Assembly: GCA_028673005.1 (NCBI GenBank)
Contig: CM054114.1
Coordinates: 16,307,516 to 16,371,515, forward strand
Length of the DNA: 64,000 nucleotides
Direction of reading: 5' to 3'
Source of the DNA: Tanypteryx hageni
Lineage: Eukaryota; Arthropoda; Insecta; Odonata; Petaluridae
Shown here: positions 22,262 to 34,425 of the stretch, in pieces
How the letters are laid out: each line of letters opens with the position of its first letter
How positions within the stretch are numbered: the stretch's first letter is position 1
Notes under the pieces: generated by a model
What the model was told of the DNA's origin: nothing
The model's input: only the letters and a program-made list of their open reading frames with translations
Database searches by the model: none
Made by a program: the position numbers and the translations under genes

Positions 22262-23595
22262 AGAGTGTCCGCCGCGGTTTGCGGAGTAAATTATATGACA
22301 TGCGTATTTCAGCTGTTAATATCGAGTGTGATATCACATTATTCTCTGAGACTTGGCTTACACGCGATATATGCGATTACTAATTGGCACTTTTTAATTA
22401 TGAAATTTAGAGAACTGATTGCAGTGATTGTACTGGTGTTAAGAAAAGGGAAAGTGTTGTGCTAATTGGTGTTAATTTTATATTTAAATCTTATCAACTT
22501 TAAGCTACATCCTCGTGTAACATTGAACACAATTTTCTCATGGTGTCATCTCCATCTCTTAAACTAATTAATAATGTGTTTACATTCCTCCCAAATCTGA
22601 CCAAAGCATATACCAAAAATATCGTGAAGAAGTAAATCGTCTTGCATATTTGTGCGCAGACGCCAATTCGCTTATGTTTGGCGGTTCAATTTGCCAGGTA
22701 ATAATTGGTCAACATTCTTTCCTGAAGTTAACCTCACTGCTAATATCTGAATTTTGTACAAAAAACTTAGTTACCAACCAATATGGTGAGATTCTGGATT
22801 TGTGTTTAACAGATATTACAAGTGTTTATGATGTTGATGTGACTTTTGCCTTGTATGCCTATCATCCTCCTCTTATGTGTGAACTTCATGTAGGTGTATC
22901 CCCATGTGCAGATATTAATTTTGAAACTTTCATCTTTAGGAAAGGGAACTATTCTGCAATGATAGATTACTTGCAGTTTGTTATTTTTATGGTATTGTAA
23001 ATAATGCCATTAATATGTATGTTCCTGAAATTTTACACAAGAGTGGATCATCCCACTTACCCAACTGGTCTGGTAAAGAATTAATTTCATTAATATATGA
23101 TGAGAAAATAGCCCACAAGAAGCTTAAAATAAGTAGATAAAAATTCTTTAGCATCTCTTCATGGTAAATGTAAGTCATTGTCAAAAGTCTGTTACCTCTC
23201 TTATATTAGTTCTGTTCAAGATTCCATTCCATTGAATACATTGAATTATGTTCATTTCAGGAATCTGCTAATCTCTTTGTTGAACATCTTTCCAGCGTAT
23301 ATTCTACTCCAAGTAACATAATACCCCAATACCAGTATTCTCATACAGTTAATATACACTCTTGTGGTGTGACTCAATTAAGTGTTCTTAATGCCTTTAG
23401 TACGCTTGATGTAAATAAGAGCACTGGGCCTCCTTTCTTGCTGAAGAGCTGCTCTAACTTTTTAAATTATCCTCTTACTATATTTTGTAATTAGTCACAT
23501 AAGAATGGCCATTTCGGGATGTTTGGAAGGATAATTTCATGATTCCTGTCCATGAAGCAGATAGTAAATCATTTGTAAAGACCAATAGTAATTAG
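22262..23595 (+). pseudogene. Jockey/X-like LINE, 5' part (endonuclease to RT start)
   Basis: Broken frames follow a LINE ORF2 in order: RGLRSKLYDMRISAVNIECD and SETWLTRDI (start of the APE-type endonuclease), DLCLTDITSVYDVDVT and YHPPLMCEL (end of the endonuclease), NAINMYVPEILHKS, LPNWSGKELISLIYDEKIAH, LSVLNAFSTLDVNKSTGPP and PVHEADSKSFVKTN (RT motif 0/1 region). Many stops and frameshifts. Homology stops near 23595, where the Tigger element region begins; the RT C-terminal flank resumes at 25875. Confidence 0.7.
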
Positions 23596-23739
23596 GGGAA
23601 GGCATGGTAAAGTGGCCATGTAACTTTTCATTGTCTGTTTAGTGCTGCACCCATGCAGGAATTATGTAAACTCGGAGGGCAGGGCATTCTTAGTTGCCTT
23701 GCAAATGTGGAGGAAGGAGGCATTTATTTTTACATACTT

Positions 23740-23925
23740 GAAATATATTAGGACAATTCAGATACAAATGTTATGTTATAAGTCATTCATTTTAAGAATC
23801 AAAAATTTTCCAATAGAAAAGTACATATACACAGTCTGTATTTTAATAATTTATTTTCATTTGAAATATGTTAAGACAATACAGATACAAATGTTATATG
23901 TCATTCATTTAAAAAAATTAAAAAA
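23740..23925. repeat. Direct repeat, about 55 bp, in two copies
   Basis: TTGAAATATATTAGGACAAT TCAGATACAAATGTTAT at about 23739 recurs at about 23860 as TTGAAATATGTTAAGACAAT ACAGATACAAATGTTAT, both followed by GTCATTCATTT. Period about 121 bp. Confidence 0.75.
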
Positions 23926-25498
23926 ATTCAGTTGTTTAGATGAAGTAACATGTTGTTTAATTGAATGGTCCCTCCATTTTTTTATAAGCATGACATCGTT
24001 AACAGTTGAATCAGACTCTAGTTCAATGTAATGCAAAACTAAATCTAGTTCATCTTTGGCTGCTGGATGAGGTGTTTTTGGCTCTGCATTTAATTCTTCT
24101 TCCTCTTCAAACTTTGATCCTTCTGTTTCCATCACGGCCTGTATGATTTCTGCATCCTTCATAATTTCATTCTCAAACAAATAGTCACCTTGGATCCATT
24201 GCTTTATGTCTTCTTGCTGTAAATCTTCCGGACCTTCAATTTGCCTTGCATCACTTTTTAGACTTAATTCATTTCCTTCTTCCGTTTCAGAATTTTTATC
24301 ATCGATATCATCCTCAAGCCAAAGTTTTCTTCAAGATTTGGTAAATGTTGAACTCTTGGATTTTGTTCCAAGATTGTGCTAAGTTATAAACAACATCTTT
24401 GATGCAGATGTCTTTCAAGGATTATACTATTATACCTATATTTTTATCTTCTATTTTTTTCAAAACTGAAATCATAAATTTTCGCCTGTATCTTCTTTTT
24501 AAGCTTTCTAAAACCCCTTGATCCATAGGCTGAAATAAGGATGTTACATTCGCTGGTAGAAATATGAACTTTATGTCCCTATCTTTGAGTTCCTCGCAAT
24601 TGGGATGTGAAGGAGCATTATCCAGAATGAGAATGGCCTTTCCAGGTAAGTTCAGTATTTTCAAGTGTCTTCATACAGAAGATACAAACTCATGAAAAAC
24701 CATTCTCTGAATAATGCAGAATCCATTCAGGTTGATTTTTGTGATCGATAGTAAACTGGTAAAGACAAACGATTTATACTTTTAAATGCTCTGGGATTTT
24801 TTGATTTACCAACAATAAATGCGGCAAATTGTGAATTCCAGCTGCATTGCTGCAGGCGGCTACATGAGTCATTCTTTGAATTTTTTGTATCCTGATGCTG
24901 CAGGATCATCCTTCTTTGCCTTCGTTTTTGTTCGTAACATCTTGTAATTTAGACCCATTTCGTCTATATTGTAGAGTTGTCCTCCAACTGATTTATCTCT
25001 GTCGATAAGCTCTCTTAAATCCTGCGAAAATTTCTGAGCAGCATGCTGATCAGACGATAACTTTTCACCAGTGATGATTAATACATGGATACCATGATGT
25101 TTTTTTCCAATGTCAAAGCAATCCGTTACTTGCAGTAAATTTCTGGGCACCAGCAATTTTTCGATTTAGGGTTAGGTCCTTTTCCTTGGGTATGGGTCCA
25201 CTGATTGAAATTCCAAGATGCCTTTTTTGCATAAACCTCAGGCATAATGCATCTTCTAAAATTTCCAATTTTGGTTTCTTTAATGTTGAATGGGAAGGCA
25301 AAGACACTTGTGATGCAATCTGACTGCAAAATCCTTCTAGATTCATGCGATTTTTTCAAGTCTTTTACAGTAGTCGATCCAACACCTTATTCCACAGAAA
25401 TTTGTCTTACTGACTCACCCTTATCAATTCTTTCCAGAGGATCAAGCTTAGTTTTCATGGAAACAACCACACACAACTCACCCATAATCTATAAATAA
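23926..25498 (-). pseudogene. pogo/Tigger-type (CENP-B/Jerky-like) transposase
   Basis: Minus-strand pieces in order: N-terminal helix-turn-helix region (KLDPLERIDKGESVRQISVE then GVGSTTVKDLKKS), the DNA-binding linker, GEKLSSDQHAAQKFSQDL, the first catalytic block YNIDEMGLNYK, the second ILDNAPSHP, the third PANVTSLFQPMDQGVLESLK with RRYRRKF, and an acidic C-terminal tail. This is the DDE_1 layout of Tigger/Jerky transposases, with all three catalytic Asp positions visible but spread over several frames. Stops and shifts occur throughout, so it is inactive. It sits inside a LINE. Confidence 0.85.
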
Positions 25499-25794
25499 AT
25501 ATGTATATATAATAATGTAGATGTATAAAAATATATACATAATTTAATATTGATTGAATATCATAACTAAAATAACAATGAACTTTACTAGTATGTGGGA
25601 CAACTGACAGCGGACCACAGCAGACTGTGTGTACTACTGACAGCATATGCATACTAGACTGGATTACTATGTATTGAGAAACATTTTAGCACAAGGGACA
25701 ACTCGTGAGATTGTTGCGTAATGAAATGAATGGTTTAAACTGTTTTAAGATAGTCGTTTTTATGTAAAATGTCGCACTCGACTGTGGATTTCAG

Positions 25795-25876
25795 TTTTCA
25801 GACCTAGGGGCGTAAAACATCAGTTAATCCGGCGAGTCGGTTAAGCGAAAGTCAGTTATGAGGGCTTGTACTGTAT
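25795..25876. repeat. Terminal inverted repeat end of the Tigger element
   Basis: Read from the minus strand the end starts TACAGTACAAGCCCTCATAA and continues CTGACTTTCGCTTAACCGAC, the repeated AACTG/CGA style of Tigger termini. It ends right where LINE sequence resumes. The opposite terminus near 23600 is not recognisable, so it may be truncated or decayed. Confidence 0.6.
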
Positions 25877-26410
25877 TTCAAATGCAGCAATGGAATCTCT
25901 TGGATTTATACGCAGGAATACAACTAATTTTACTAATTTATTTGCTGTCTCTGCTGTGTATACATCTCTGGTCAGCAGTCCGATAGAGTACTATTGTTCA
26001 GTCATTTGGAGCCCATATTACGAAATAGACTCCCACATAAAGGAACGAGTCCAGCAGAAATTTCTGAGATCGATTGTCATTTAAAATGGTAATTTCACTT
26101 GTCGATATTTCCTATAATAATATACTAGCTCAATTCAATTTAACTACACTTTCTAGTAGAAGGTCCCGAACCGGCCTAAATTTTTATACAAAATAATTAA
26201 TAATACATTTCATTGCCCTAATTTATTATCGCTTATAAATTTAAGGATCCCTGTTCACTCAATAAGCTTTTCGTGCCATGCCATCTAGGTTATCATAGAA
26301 ATAATTACACTTTTAATTCACCTATTACAAGTGTTGGAAGGCTAGTCTACAGTTGATTTGTTCAGATGTCTCCAAGTATATAAAAGGAAATTAAGGTTTT
26401 TATTTGACTT
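25875..26410 (+). pseudogene. Jockey/X-like LINE, 3' part
   Basis: Reads NAAMESLGFIRRNTTNFTNL, LVSSPIEYYCSVIWSPYYEI and IKERVQQKFLRS, the post-RT thumb and C-terminal region of LINE ORF2, then frameshifted FLYKIINNTFHCPNLLSLIN. It is the downstream part of the same type of LINE that stops at 23595. The RT core between the two parts is absent, so besides the Tigger insertion there was a deletion. Confidence 0.7.
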
Positions 26411-26889
26411 TGAAATATAAGCATGATTAGGTATATTCTAATTGATAAAACTATTCTAATTGATAACTTTCATCATTTAAATATTATGTGTATGTGAAGT
26501 GCAATATTAAATGCATTGTTGTATTAGGTTTTACAGAGTGAAAGCTTTGATAAATATAAACTGTCATATTTTTGTAAATTTTATATCTATGGGTATATGT
26601 ACGGCTATATGAATGTTGCAGGATATTGAATATTCTAAAACATTTATTTGAAACATTTTTAAAAACTATATGTTTTAGCTGCCACAACCACACCACCTAC
26701 TGGTGATCATTGCTAACAATTGATGCTAGTTATGTCTTACTAACTCTCCTTTTAATTTTCTTCATTGTTGGAGATTCCTGGTTATATCCAGTATCAGAAT
26801 GCTATTGTATCAATCTTTTTGTGTTCATTGTGAAGCATTAAAAATTTCTCGCAGTTCCTAAAAAAATTCATTATCATTTAACCTGTTAG

Positions 26890-27657
26890 GAATTTTTAGA
26901 AATTTTAGTCATGGAGAAAATAATGTGGTTGCCACATCATATTTTTTGAAATATTTGCTTTTTTATATGAAATAAGATTACCTCAAAATAATCCCTTAAA
27001 AGGTATTAGACATAGAGATGATGATAATATTAAGCCAATGGAGGAATTATATCTTGGAATAAAAGTTAAATTGAGCTTAGAAATTCAACTAATATTGACC
27101 TTGGAGAAAATAGAAACTTTCTAAATAGCTCTTTGGAGTTTCTAATTGTGAGTGCTTCCCAAATTTTCAAAAAAGTTTTTAATTTGAATCAGTAGCTTCA
27201 AAATCCCTACAAATGCTGTTCTAAAGAGGTGTTTAAAAAACAAGTACCTTCCCTAATTAATCTTATTTTAACTTTTGAACATTTGCCTTCTCAAGAAGTT
27301 CAAATGACTGATAGTGAATGGAGACAGCAAGGAAGCATGTTAAAGAGTTTAGAAGTAAATTACAGTATGAGACCTTAAGAATAGTAAAGTAGTGGAAATA
27401 AAGCAAATGGACAATGAAGAAATTTTTCCTAAGCAATTTAAATTTATGCAAATGTTATTATGTTGGCCTTACTATCGTGCTGCAAGTGCGTTTTCGCAGC
27501 AATTAACACAATGAAAGATAAAACAAGAAACAGACTATCAATGGAAACCTCTGCAGGTTTAATATTAACAAAACAATTCATAATGAATTATAATTTTAAT
27601 GCAAGAAAGTCGCTGTTGAAGAGAGCGAACAAGGCAGGAGAGAAATATAAATGTTAA
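26890..27657 (+). pseudogene. hAT transposase C-terminal fragment
   Basis: Weakly preserved frames (DNIKPMEELYLGIKVKLSLE, PSQEVQMTDSEWRQQ) lead to a well-kept C-terminal block, CCKCVFAAINTMKDKTRNRL followed by SMETSAGLILTKQFI and KSLLKRANKAGEKYKC. This corresponds to the hAT dimerisation region (ER.FS..N..K...RN.L...). Upstream domains are missing and stops are frequent. Confidence 0.65.
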
Positions 27658-28959
27658 GTTTAGTCCTAAATCACATAGTAGTAGTTTAGAGGAAAATAAA
27701 ATATTTCGTTTATGTATTCATAAAAATATTTTATCGATTTACATATTTTTCATTTAGGGTTGAGCAATTTTGTGTTATTGCCATACCTAGTTGCATTATA
27801 TATTCCTAACAGAGGTATTTCATTTTTCATTAATAAATAATTATTATCATAAAAAACATTTATTTCTTTAGTAAATCGAGTAAAATAACCGTGTTTAGTT
27901 TTTCCTAAATTTACATATTTAAAATGGAATTTTGACCATAAATATTCCTTTAACAGATAATTCTACAGATTTTTCTTTCCGATTCTACAGATGTTTAAAG
28001 TTTTGGAAAGGCAACACTGTTACAATATCCAAATTATTCAGACCTGAAAAGAATTGTAAAACCATACAATAAAAAACCACTGAATGCTAAAACGATTATA
28101 TTATTAAAAAGACGAAATGCTATGGAGGCATTTCACACTAGATGTTTCTGAACCATAGGTGGCTAGAACTTAGGTAATGACTGCACTGTATGCTACCAAA
28201 AACTAAATTTTAAGTTTTTAACAAAATGATATAAGTAAATTTAGCGAGGCTTGTTCAAGCATAGCAGCAACACTAACACTTGGGCTGCTTGGAGATTCTT
28301 TGAAATCATATTTAGAGCAGGTTCTCAAAAGTTGACTTGCAATTCTCCTGGATATCCAGTTGAAAGACAACGTGTTGGCCTCTGTGGTCTTAGCATTATT
28401 CATTCAGGTATGAGATTGAAATTCCCTCGAGTTCAAGCATCCCTGTACATCGTGAATGTTTAATATTTCAGTGATGGATTACCCCTTTACCCTTCTATTT
28501 GAGGAGAATTCATCATAATATCTTAGCTGTTGCTCCTCAACAATGAAATTTTTGTTATAAAATTAATTGAGACATTCTGAACCTGCAATAAAAGATTTAT
28601 TATTATTTATTAATTCACAGCCAAAAGGCCATTACAAAATAAAATGAACATTTTCAAAATTGGTAGTAAAGTACTTGAAATATGATTCCCCAAAGAAAAC
28701 ACAGCGGGCCTGAATCCTGCGAAAGTAGGATTTTTTCCTAGGTCGTCCGGCCTCGTGTTTGTGTGGTTTGAGAAGCCTGCACTGGGATTCTCTCCTTCTC
28801 TGTGAGTGTTTTCAGTGTGGAAAGAGCTATGGCTATATAAATCCAAGAAGAGGTTGATTAGCCAAAACTACACACACACATTTCATTCATAATTAAGAAA
28901 TTTCATCTCCACTACTTGACTATTTGATAGCATCATTTCTCTGCAACTATTTGTTATTG
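27658..28959. other. Unassigned DNA
   Basis: AT-rich, with moderately GC-rich stretches at 28250-28460 and 28680-28850 that carry overlapping short ORFs on both strands but no recognisable motif. They may be further transposon remnants. Confidence 0.25.
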
Positions 28960-29300
28960 CATTTTAATGTCATTTCAGAATCATATTGTACTTTTTCACC
29001 ACATTGCACGATTTTGTAGAATCAGAGAAGAAATTATATAATTCCTTCCCAACAGAATAGCAACCTATTACTTTGTACTATATTTTAGCCCAGGCATTCA
29101 CAACTAAATTTAATGAATGAGCTGTGCTGGGAATAAAAATCCTCTGGGGTTTATTTTTCGTATCCTGATTTACTCGCCCACATGTTTGATTCATTATCAT
29201 TGTAATGTTGTTCTCTAATATGTTTGATTGATAATTTTACCTTATTCAGCTCCTTAAATAGAGAATCTGTTAATAAAGCAGCCCCACTGTATATTGCTGA
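28960..29300 (-). pseudogene. hAT (TTF/ZMYM-type) transposase fragment
   Basis: Minus strand reads HYNDNESNMWASKSGYEK, then in a shifted frame INPRGFLFPAQLIH and LNLVVNA, then KELYNFFSDSTKSCNVVKKY. This follows the hAT order GQ.YD..SNM.G...GVQ, NP.A...PC..H.LNLV..D, YNFFS.ST.RW. Decayed. A different family from the hAT at 31133. Confidence 0.6.
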
Positions 29301-29416
29301 GGGCCACTGGTTAGCTGCTGGGGGTGGGGAGACACGTGGGCCTTGGTGACCAGCGTTGCCAACTTTCATTCAAGCACTGTCATTGGAGAAAGTAAAAATT
29401 ATCTACTGTAAATTTT

Positions 29417-29600
29417 ATGCTAAATAGATTATTCAAAACTGTCAATATTGAAATGTTAAAATTGTTATATTATGCCAAGATTCATTCTTATTTGTCGTAT
29501 GGAATAATCATTTGGGGTCATGATAGATATGCCAATAAAGTCTTCTTCCTGAAAAAGTCAGCCATTAAAGCTCTCCTGGTAAACCATCGTAAATTTCTTT
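29417..29600 (+). pseudogene. LINE ORF2 C-terminal fragment
   Basis: Open 61-codon stretch reading NRLFKTVNIEMLKLLYYAKI, HSYLSYGIIIWGHDRYANKV and FFLKKSAIKALL, the region after the RT domain of Jockey-like LINEs (Y...HS.L.YGI..WG). It ends just before the second (TA)n tract. The copy at 53918-54304 covers the segment that would come next. Confidence 0.65.
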
Positions 29601-29629
29601 AGTCATAACAAAAATACCCTATATACATA

Positions 29630-29646
29630 TATATATATATGTATGT

Positions 29647-29717
<71 letters not shown>
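29630..29717. repeat. (TA)n microsatellite, about 44 units
   Basis: Nearly uninterrupted TA run, preceded by ATATATGTATGTGTGATATA. Overlapping ORFs reading YIYIYI are artefacts of it. Confidence 0.97.
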
Positions 29718-29721
<4 letters not shown>

Positions 29722-29869
29722 GCGTTTGGGCTGTAGGACAGCGAACAGACAGACAGAGGGGCAGACGGCATGGCGAAAACCAAGGCAGTATATTATAGAT
29801 AATGATTGAATGAAATAGTAGATATAAAAAACCGTATTAGATCCGATATAATAATTCTGACGGGCAGGG

Positions 29870-30060
29870 GCGAATATAGGGCAAGGCGATCTAGGCGGCC
29901 GCCTAGGACAGACGTCGGCACCCTTTTTCACAAGAAGAGACACTTTTTCAAATAATGAATAACGCGTAACATAAGAAGAGCAGCAGTTATTGGCGGATCC
30001 ACGGGGGATGACGGGGGCGATCATCCACCCCATTAGTCTTGCCGTCGTTTCACGTTTTGC
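29870..30060. repeat. GC-rich palindromic transposon-end-like region
   Basis: Contains CTAGGCGGCCGCCTAG, a perfect 16-bp palindrome, and about 100 bp later GGCGGATCCACGGGGGATGA, both reminiscent of ends of non-autonomous DNA transposons in insects. No coding sequence is supported. Confidence 0.4.
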
Positions 30061-31132
30061 GACTATCACTGTTAAAAAAACGGTTCTTCTAATAATAGGC
30101 CCATCTTTTTATTTTTCCGCAATATTTATTAAAATTATTAACGAAGCCAATTTAGTTGGGGGTGTTTTAAATGTTTTAACCCATATCTGTCCAGAGGCAA
30201 CATTTGCTAACAAGCATTTTAGAATTATTTTTCTTTACATTAGAGCGACCTGAAAATGTAGTGATTATATTTATTATAATCTCAATTTATTCTATAGTAA
30301 ATATATTATTATATTATTTTTGTTTCCATAACCTTTATTCAATATTTTCAAATGTTTCTTTATGTTCGTCCATTTCTACTGACCTCTTGTCATCTTTCTA
30401 CCCTAAGTAGAACATAATTTCTGTAAAAGTTTTATGATAATCTGTCTCTCCATCTATTTGTAAATTCTACATTGTGTAAGAGATAACATGAAAAAATAAC
30501 GATCTAGAAATCTTTTTTATTACCACCGTAGTTGGACAACAAACTAAGGTGGCAGATAAGATGTCGCAATTATGTATTATCGCTAGACCGCGGATCTTTA
30601 GGTAAAAACCTATTTTTTTCCTGAGTAGATATCTCAATATACAATTGTATATATACGTTTCATGAATAATTAACCCCGAAAACGTATATTTTATAGTGCC
30701 TAAAAATGCCTATTTTGACATTAATGTCTAATAATGCCTATTTCGACGTTAATGCTTATTTTTGTATTTTCATGCAAAAAAAGCCTAAAAAGGGCTAATT
30801 TTCTAAAATAATCGACTATAAAAGCAGATTTTGGTATTATTCATATTTTCTAAACTGACTGTACAATGTTCAGTCATGGGTTGGAAATGTCCTTCACACC
30901 ACGGTCACGATCAAGTGGCGAACAGCAGCTCGGACCTGTCTCGCGTTATTCTGTTTCCCAGTGTCGCGTGATAGGACAATGTAACAATGCCTTTAATCTG
31001 ATGTTGCGTTTATTTCTCGTTGTTACATTGTCATATCGTGCGACACGGGAAAACGAGAATAACCCCGCAGTCCATCTCCAGACTGCAGAGGGTAAAGGTG
31101 AGAAGTGTGAACGTGAAAATTGTGAAAGTGCA
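30061..31132. other. 5' flank of the hAT gene
   Basis: AT-rich, with repeated AATGCCTATTT(T/C)GAC motifs at 30690-30760 that are probably sub-terminal repeats of the hAT element, and a GC-richer stretch at 30880-31130 that may be its 5' UTR and promoter. Confidence 0.4.
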
Positions 31133-32860
31133 ATGCCTAAAGTATCAAGCTCGAAAGCTTATTTAATACGTCAGTGGTTACAAGAGTTCCCGTACTTCAC
31201 AACGGATGGAAAAATTATCTTCTGTCAAGCATGCAACAAGGAGGTAAGTACATTATAATGCTGGCTTGCAACGAATTATTGGCCGTGAATTGCTTGTCAA
31301 CTTTGAGGCAAAAACCATGCACATCTTTTGTTTATACGAGCCATTTTATGGTAACTATAGAAGTGGTTATTCAAAATGTCCAGCAATCCAGCTGCGGACC
31401 TTCGTAGCTGTAAAGTAAATTTTATATTTTTGTCCCATTTCCATATTTATTAGATTATTTCCGTATTTTTAAGGTAATTATTTCTTCATAATTTTTCTTT
31501 ATAGGTTTCAAGTGATAAAAAATCCCACCTAACTCAGCACATCCAAGGAGTGCTACATAAGGCAAATGTTGAACGCAAATCTAAGATGAAACAAATGCTT
31601 TTAACAAAAACTTCTGAGGGATCCAGCAAGAAGAATCAGTTTTATGCAGATTTGTGTCACGCAATTGTGGCAGCCAACATTCCATTCAGAACACTGGAAA
31701 ATCCAACATTCAAGGAGTTCCTAGAACGATACTGCCATCAGTCGGTACCTTCCGAGTCAACGCTACGCAAGAATTACGTGCAACCCACGTACGATGACGC
31801 AATGCGCAGGATACGGGAGGACATTGGAGATTCACATATTTGGATATCGGTCGATGAAACCACTGATGCTCTTGGCAGATACATGGCCAACTTGGTTGTT
31901 GGGAAATTGGACCCAGATGCGCCATCCAGAGCCTACCTCATCTGCACGAAGCAACTTGCCAAAACAAACCAGGAAACAATAGAACACTTCGTGAACAACG
32001 GACTGAAAGTGCTGTATCCCAAAAATCTAGACGAAGAGAAAGTGCTGCTCCTATACACAGACGCCGCTTCGTACATGGTTGCTGCCATGCAGTTGCTCAA
32101 GGTGTTCTATCCCTCCCTTGTGCATGTGACATGCCTTGCCCATGGTTTGAACCGCGTAGCAGAGCAAATAAGACTGGAATTCCCCAAGGTGAACAAATTG
32201 ATCTCCACCGTGAAGAAGGTCTTCGTCAAGGCACCAACAAGAATACAGGCTTTTCGAGAAAAACTGCCCGATGTCCCTCTGCTACCTGAGCCTGTGCTCA
32301 CCCGCTGGGGCACATGGATGAAAGCAGCTGAATTTTACAGTGAGCATATCCTTCATGTCAAGGAAGTTTTGGCAAATCTAGCCGAGGATACTGCCTGTGT
32401 CACTTCGGCGAAAATGTTGCTGGATGATCCCTCCAGTCCCAAGGATTTGGTGTATATTAGATCCCACTATACATCCCTTGTGTGGATTATGGCTGAATTG
32501 GAGGGCTCAGAAAAAACCATCTACGAAAATACTGCTTTGCTGAATGAAGTGAAACAAAAAATCAAGGAAGCGCCAGGTGAAGTGGGGAAAAGTAAGAGCC
32601 AAACTAGAAAAAGTGCTACAAAAGAACTCAGGTCTGCAGAGCCTATATACAGCAGCAGATATACTGGCAGGAAAATCCAGTGAAGTTGTGGGCAAAATTT
32701 CATTTCAACATCCACCTAAGTTGTAGTTTGCCCCCGTCACATCAGTTGATGTCGAACGTTCTTTTTTTGCTTACAAGATGATATTATCTGACAAATGCCA
32801 TAGTTTTGTGCTAGAAAACTTAGAAAAGGTGCTTGTCATTTACTGTGAGGCCAACTACGG
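31133..32860 (+). pseudogene. hAT transposase (CGBP1-like BED finger), two exons, frameshifted
   Basis: Exon 1 (ATG 31133 to 31243) encodes MPKVSSSKAYLIRQWLQEFP and FCQACNKE. A GT-AG intron (31244-31504) separates it from exon 2, which completes the zinc finger (VSSDKKSHLTQHIQGVLH). The frame then stays open to 32683 with WISVDETTDALGRYM (first Asp), LLYTDAASYM (second Asp) and VTCLAHGLNRVAEQI. Near 32590 the reading shifts; the continuation has a stop (TAG 32724-32726) and then the dimerisation block SVDVERSFFAYKMILSD, LENLEKVLVIYCEANYG. The coding sequence runs straight into the right-arm junction at 32861, so its 3' end is cut. One shift plus one stop make it recently dead. Confidence 0.85.
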
Positions 32861-32902
32861 GCTCATTTATTCTATTTTGTAACAAAAATCGATTACTCTC
32901 AC

Positions 32903-32982
32903 CGATATTCTTCCTCGGTATCAGCTCTGTGGTCGACTAGATGTTTGTAATGTTCTCGTAAGAATCTCTTGGAGCAACTCTT
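32903..32982 (-). pseudogene. Right-arm copy of host-like exon 3
   Basis: Matches 13041-13120 with the donor still present (GTGAGA read on the minus strand) but a TAG at 32937-32939 where the left copy has CCG. The acceptor tract reads GATGTTTCAG, weaker than the left GATTTTTTCAG. No counterpart of exon 4 exists beyond the arm, so splicing would run into the hAT gene. Confidence 0.7.
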
Positions 32983-33501
32983 CTGAAACATCAGATAAGA
33001 AATCGTGAGTCACAGGAAATTGTCAAGACACAATGATATGAGTATGAATTAAATTTCTATACAACAGTTTCATTTGAAAAAGTTAACTAAATTCTCTGTA
33101 AATATAAAAAACAATGTTTCTGAGTTGCTAAGTTTAACAATAGTTTTCTGTCCAAAAAGCAGTACATTGATCTAGAAATTTTTGTAATACTTGTAAAATG
33201 TTGCAACTAGCATTATCGTTGTAACTCTTTTAAGTTTTTGCTACGATAACTGGAGTCACTTTGCTATCTGTAACACTTGTTTGTTAATAATTATAGTTAA
33301 TGTGAACAGATGTCCTCACACATTTTTGTAATTTTGACTACGATTGATTATTCAACCAACAAAACAAAAACACACTGCCGTCAGCATGGTCAGAATATCA
33401 CAGAAGCCATACTTGGAAGGAGCAACAACAATACAAGAATTTAAAGATTTTGTATGACAATGTTTAAAAAAAATAAGTAAACTGGTAAGATGTTATCATG
33501 A

Positions 33502-34425
33502 GTCGAGTGAATAAAAAATAAGCAAATGCTTATGCTTAAGATTTCTCTCACTTTTTAAGCAAATGCTTAATTTGGAGTGAGTAAGAAGAATAGCATTTGC
33601 TTTTGCTAGAAAGAATAAGCATTAGCTTATTTTTAGGAATTTTCTTAAGCATTTGCTTAAAATTGTGTGAATAAAACCGAGCTTTTGCTTAATGCTTTAA
33701 GCATATGCTTAAACTTTTTTAAGTGAAGTAAAGGGCTTGCTACAATATTTCTAAGTACTCTATTTTCATGATAATTAATCCTAAATACAAATACGGTAAT
33801 TTATGGTGACACGAAAGGTTAAAAAATACGAGAAAAGTTTCAACAACCAACGGTTATAAAAATTTATATAATTTCTCTGAAAAAAATGTTAAGTACCAAT
33901 ATTTCAAATCTGTTACTCGGAGAATATCAAGATAGAGGTGACGGGGTACCATCTTCCAAACAGAAGATATAAATATTTTTAAGGTACTTAAGTGATCCCG
34001 GATTTCAAATAGGAGTCGGGGAAGATCACCACGTACAATGTACAACTGTATGTAAGACAGAAAAATTTGTGGCATCCAAAATCACTATAAAGGCAAATGA
34101 CAGGATAAAATTACTATAACTAATTCAATAAAAATACACCCATGATTTGTGATATTATCAAATTCAGTTATAAAAGAAATAGTTTTAAAAAATTATTAAT
34201 TAACTTTTTAAAAAATATTACCCAATATATTTATGTTTTTAGTTTGAAATTCAACTACGTAAAACTTTAAATGCAAACAAAAACAAGTTGCAAAGAGCTT
34301 TCTTCCGTAAAATTTAAGCATTTGCTTAAAAATGAGTAGGAAACGCTTATAAGCAAAAGCAAACTTTTATTCACTCAATATGAAGCAAATGCTTTTAGCA
34401 TTAGCTTAATTTTTATTCACTCGAC
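33502..34425. mobile_element. Right-arm copy of the AAGCAAATGCTT MITE
   Basis: Reverse complement of 11597-12520, with the same GTCGAGTGA ends and palindromic sub-repeats. Small differences from the left copy occur (for example GAGTAGGAAACGC here against GAGTAGCAAACGC in the reverse complement of the left copy). Confidence 0.75.

Noticed and set aside
29599..30069. 156-codon minus-strand ORF
   Set aside because: A large part encodes YIYIYI from the (TA)n tract; no domain in the rest.
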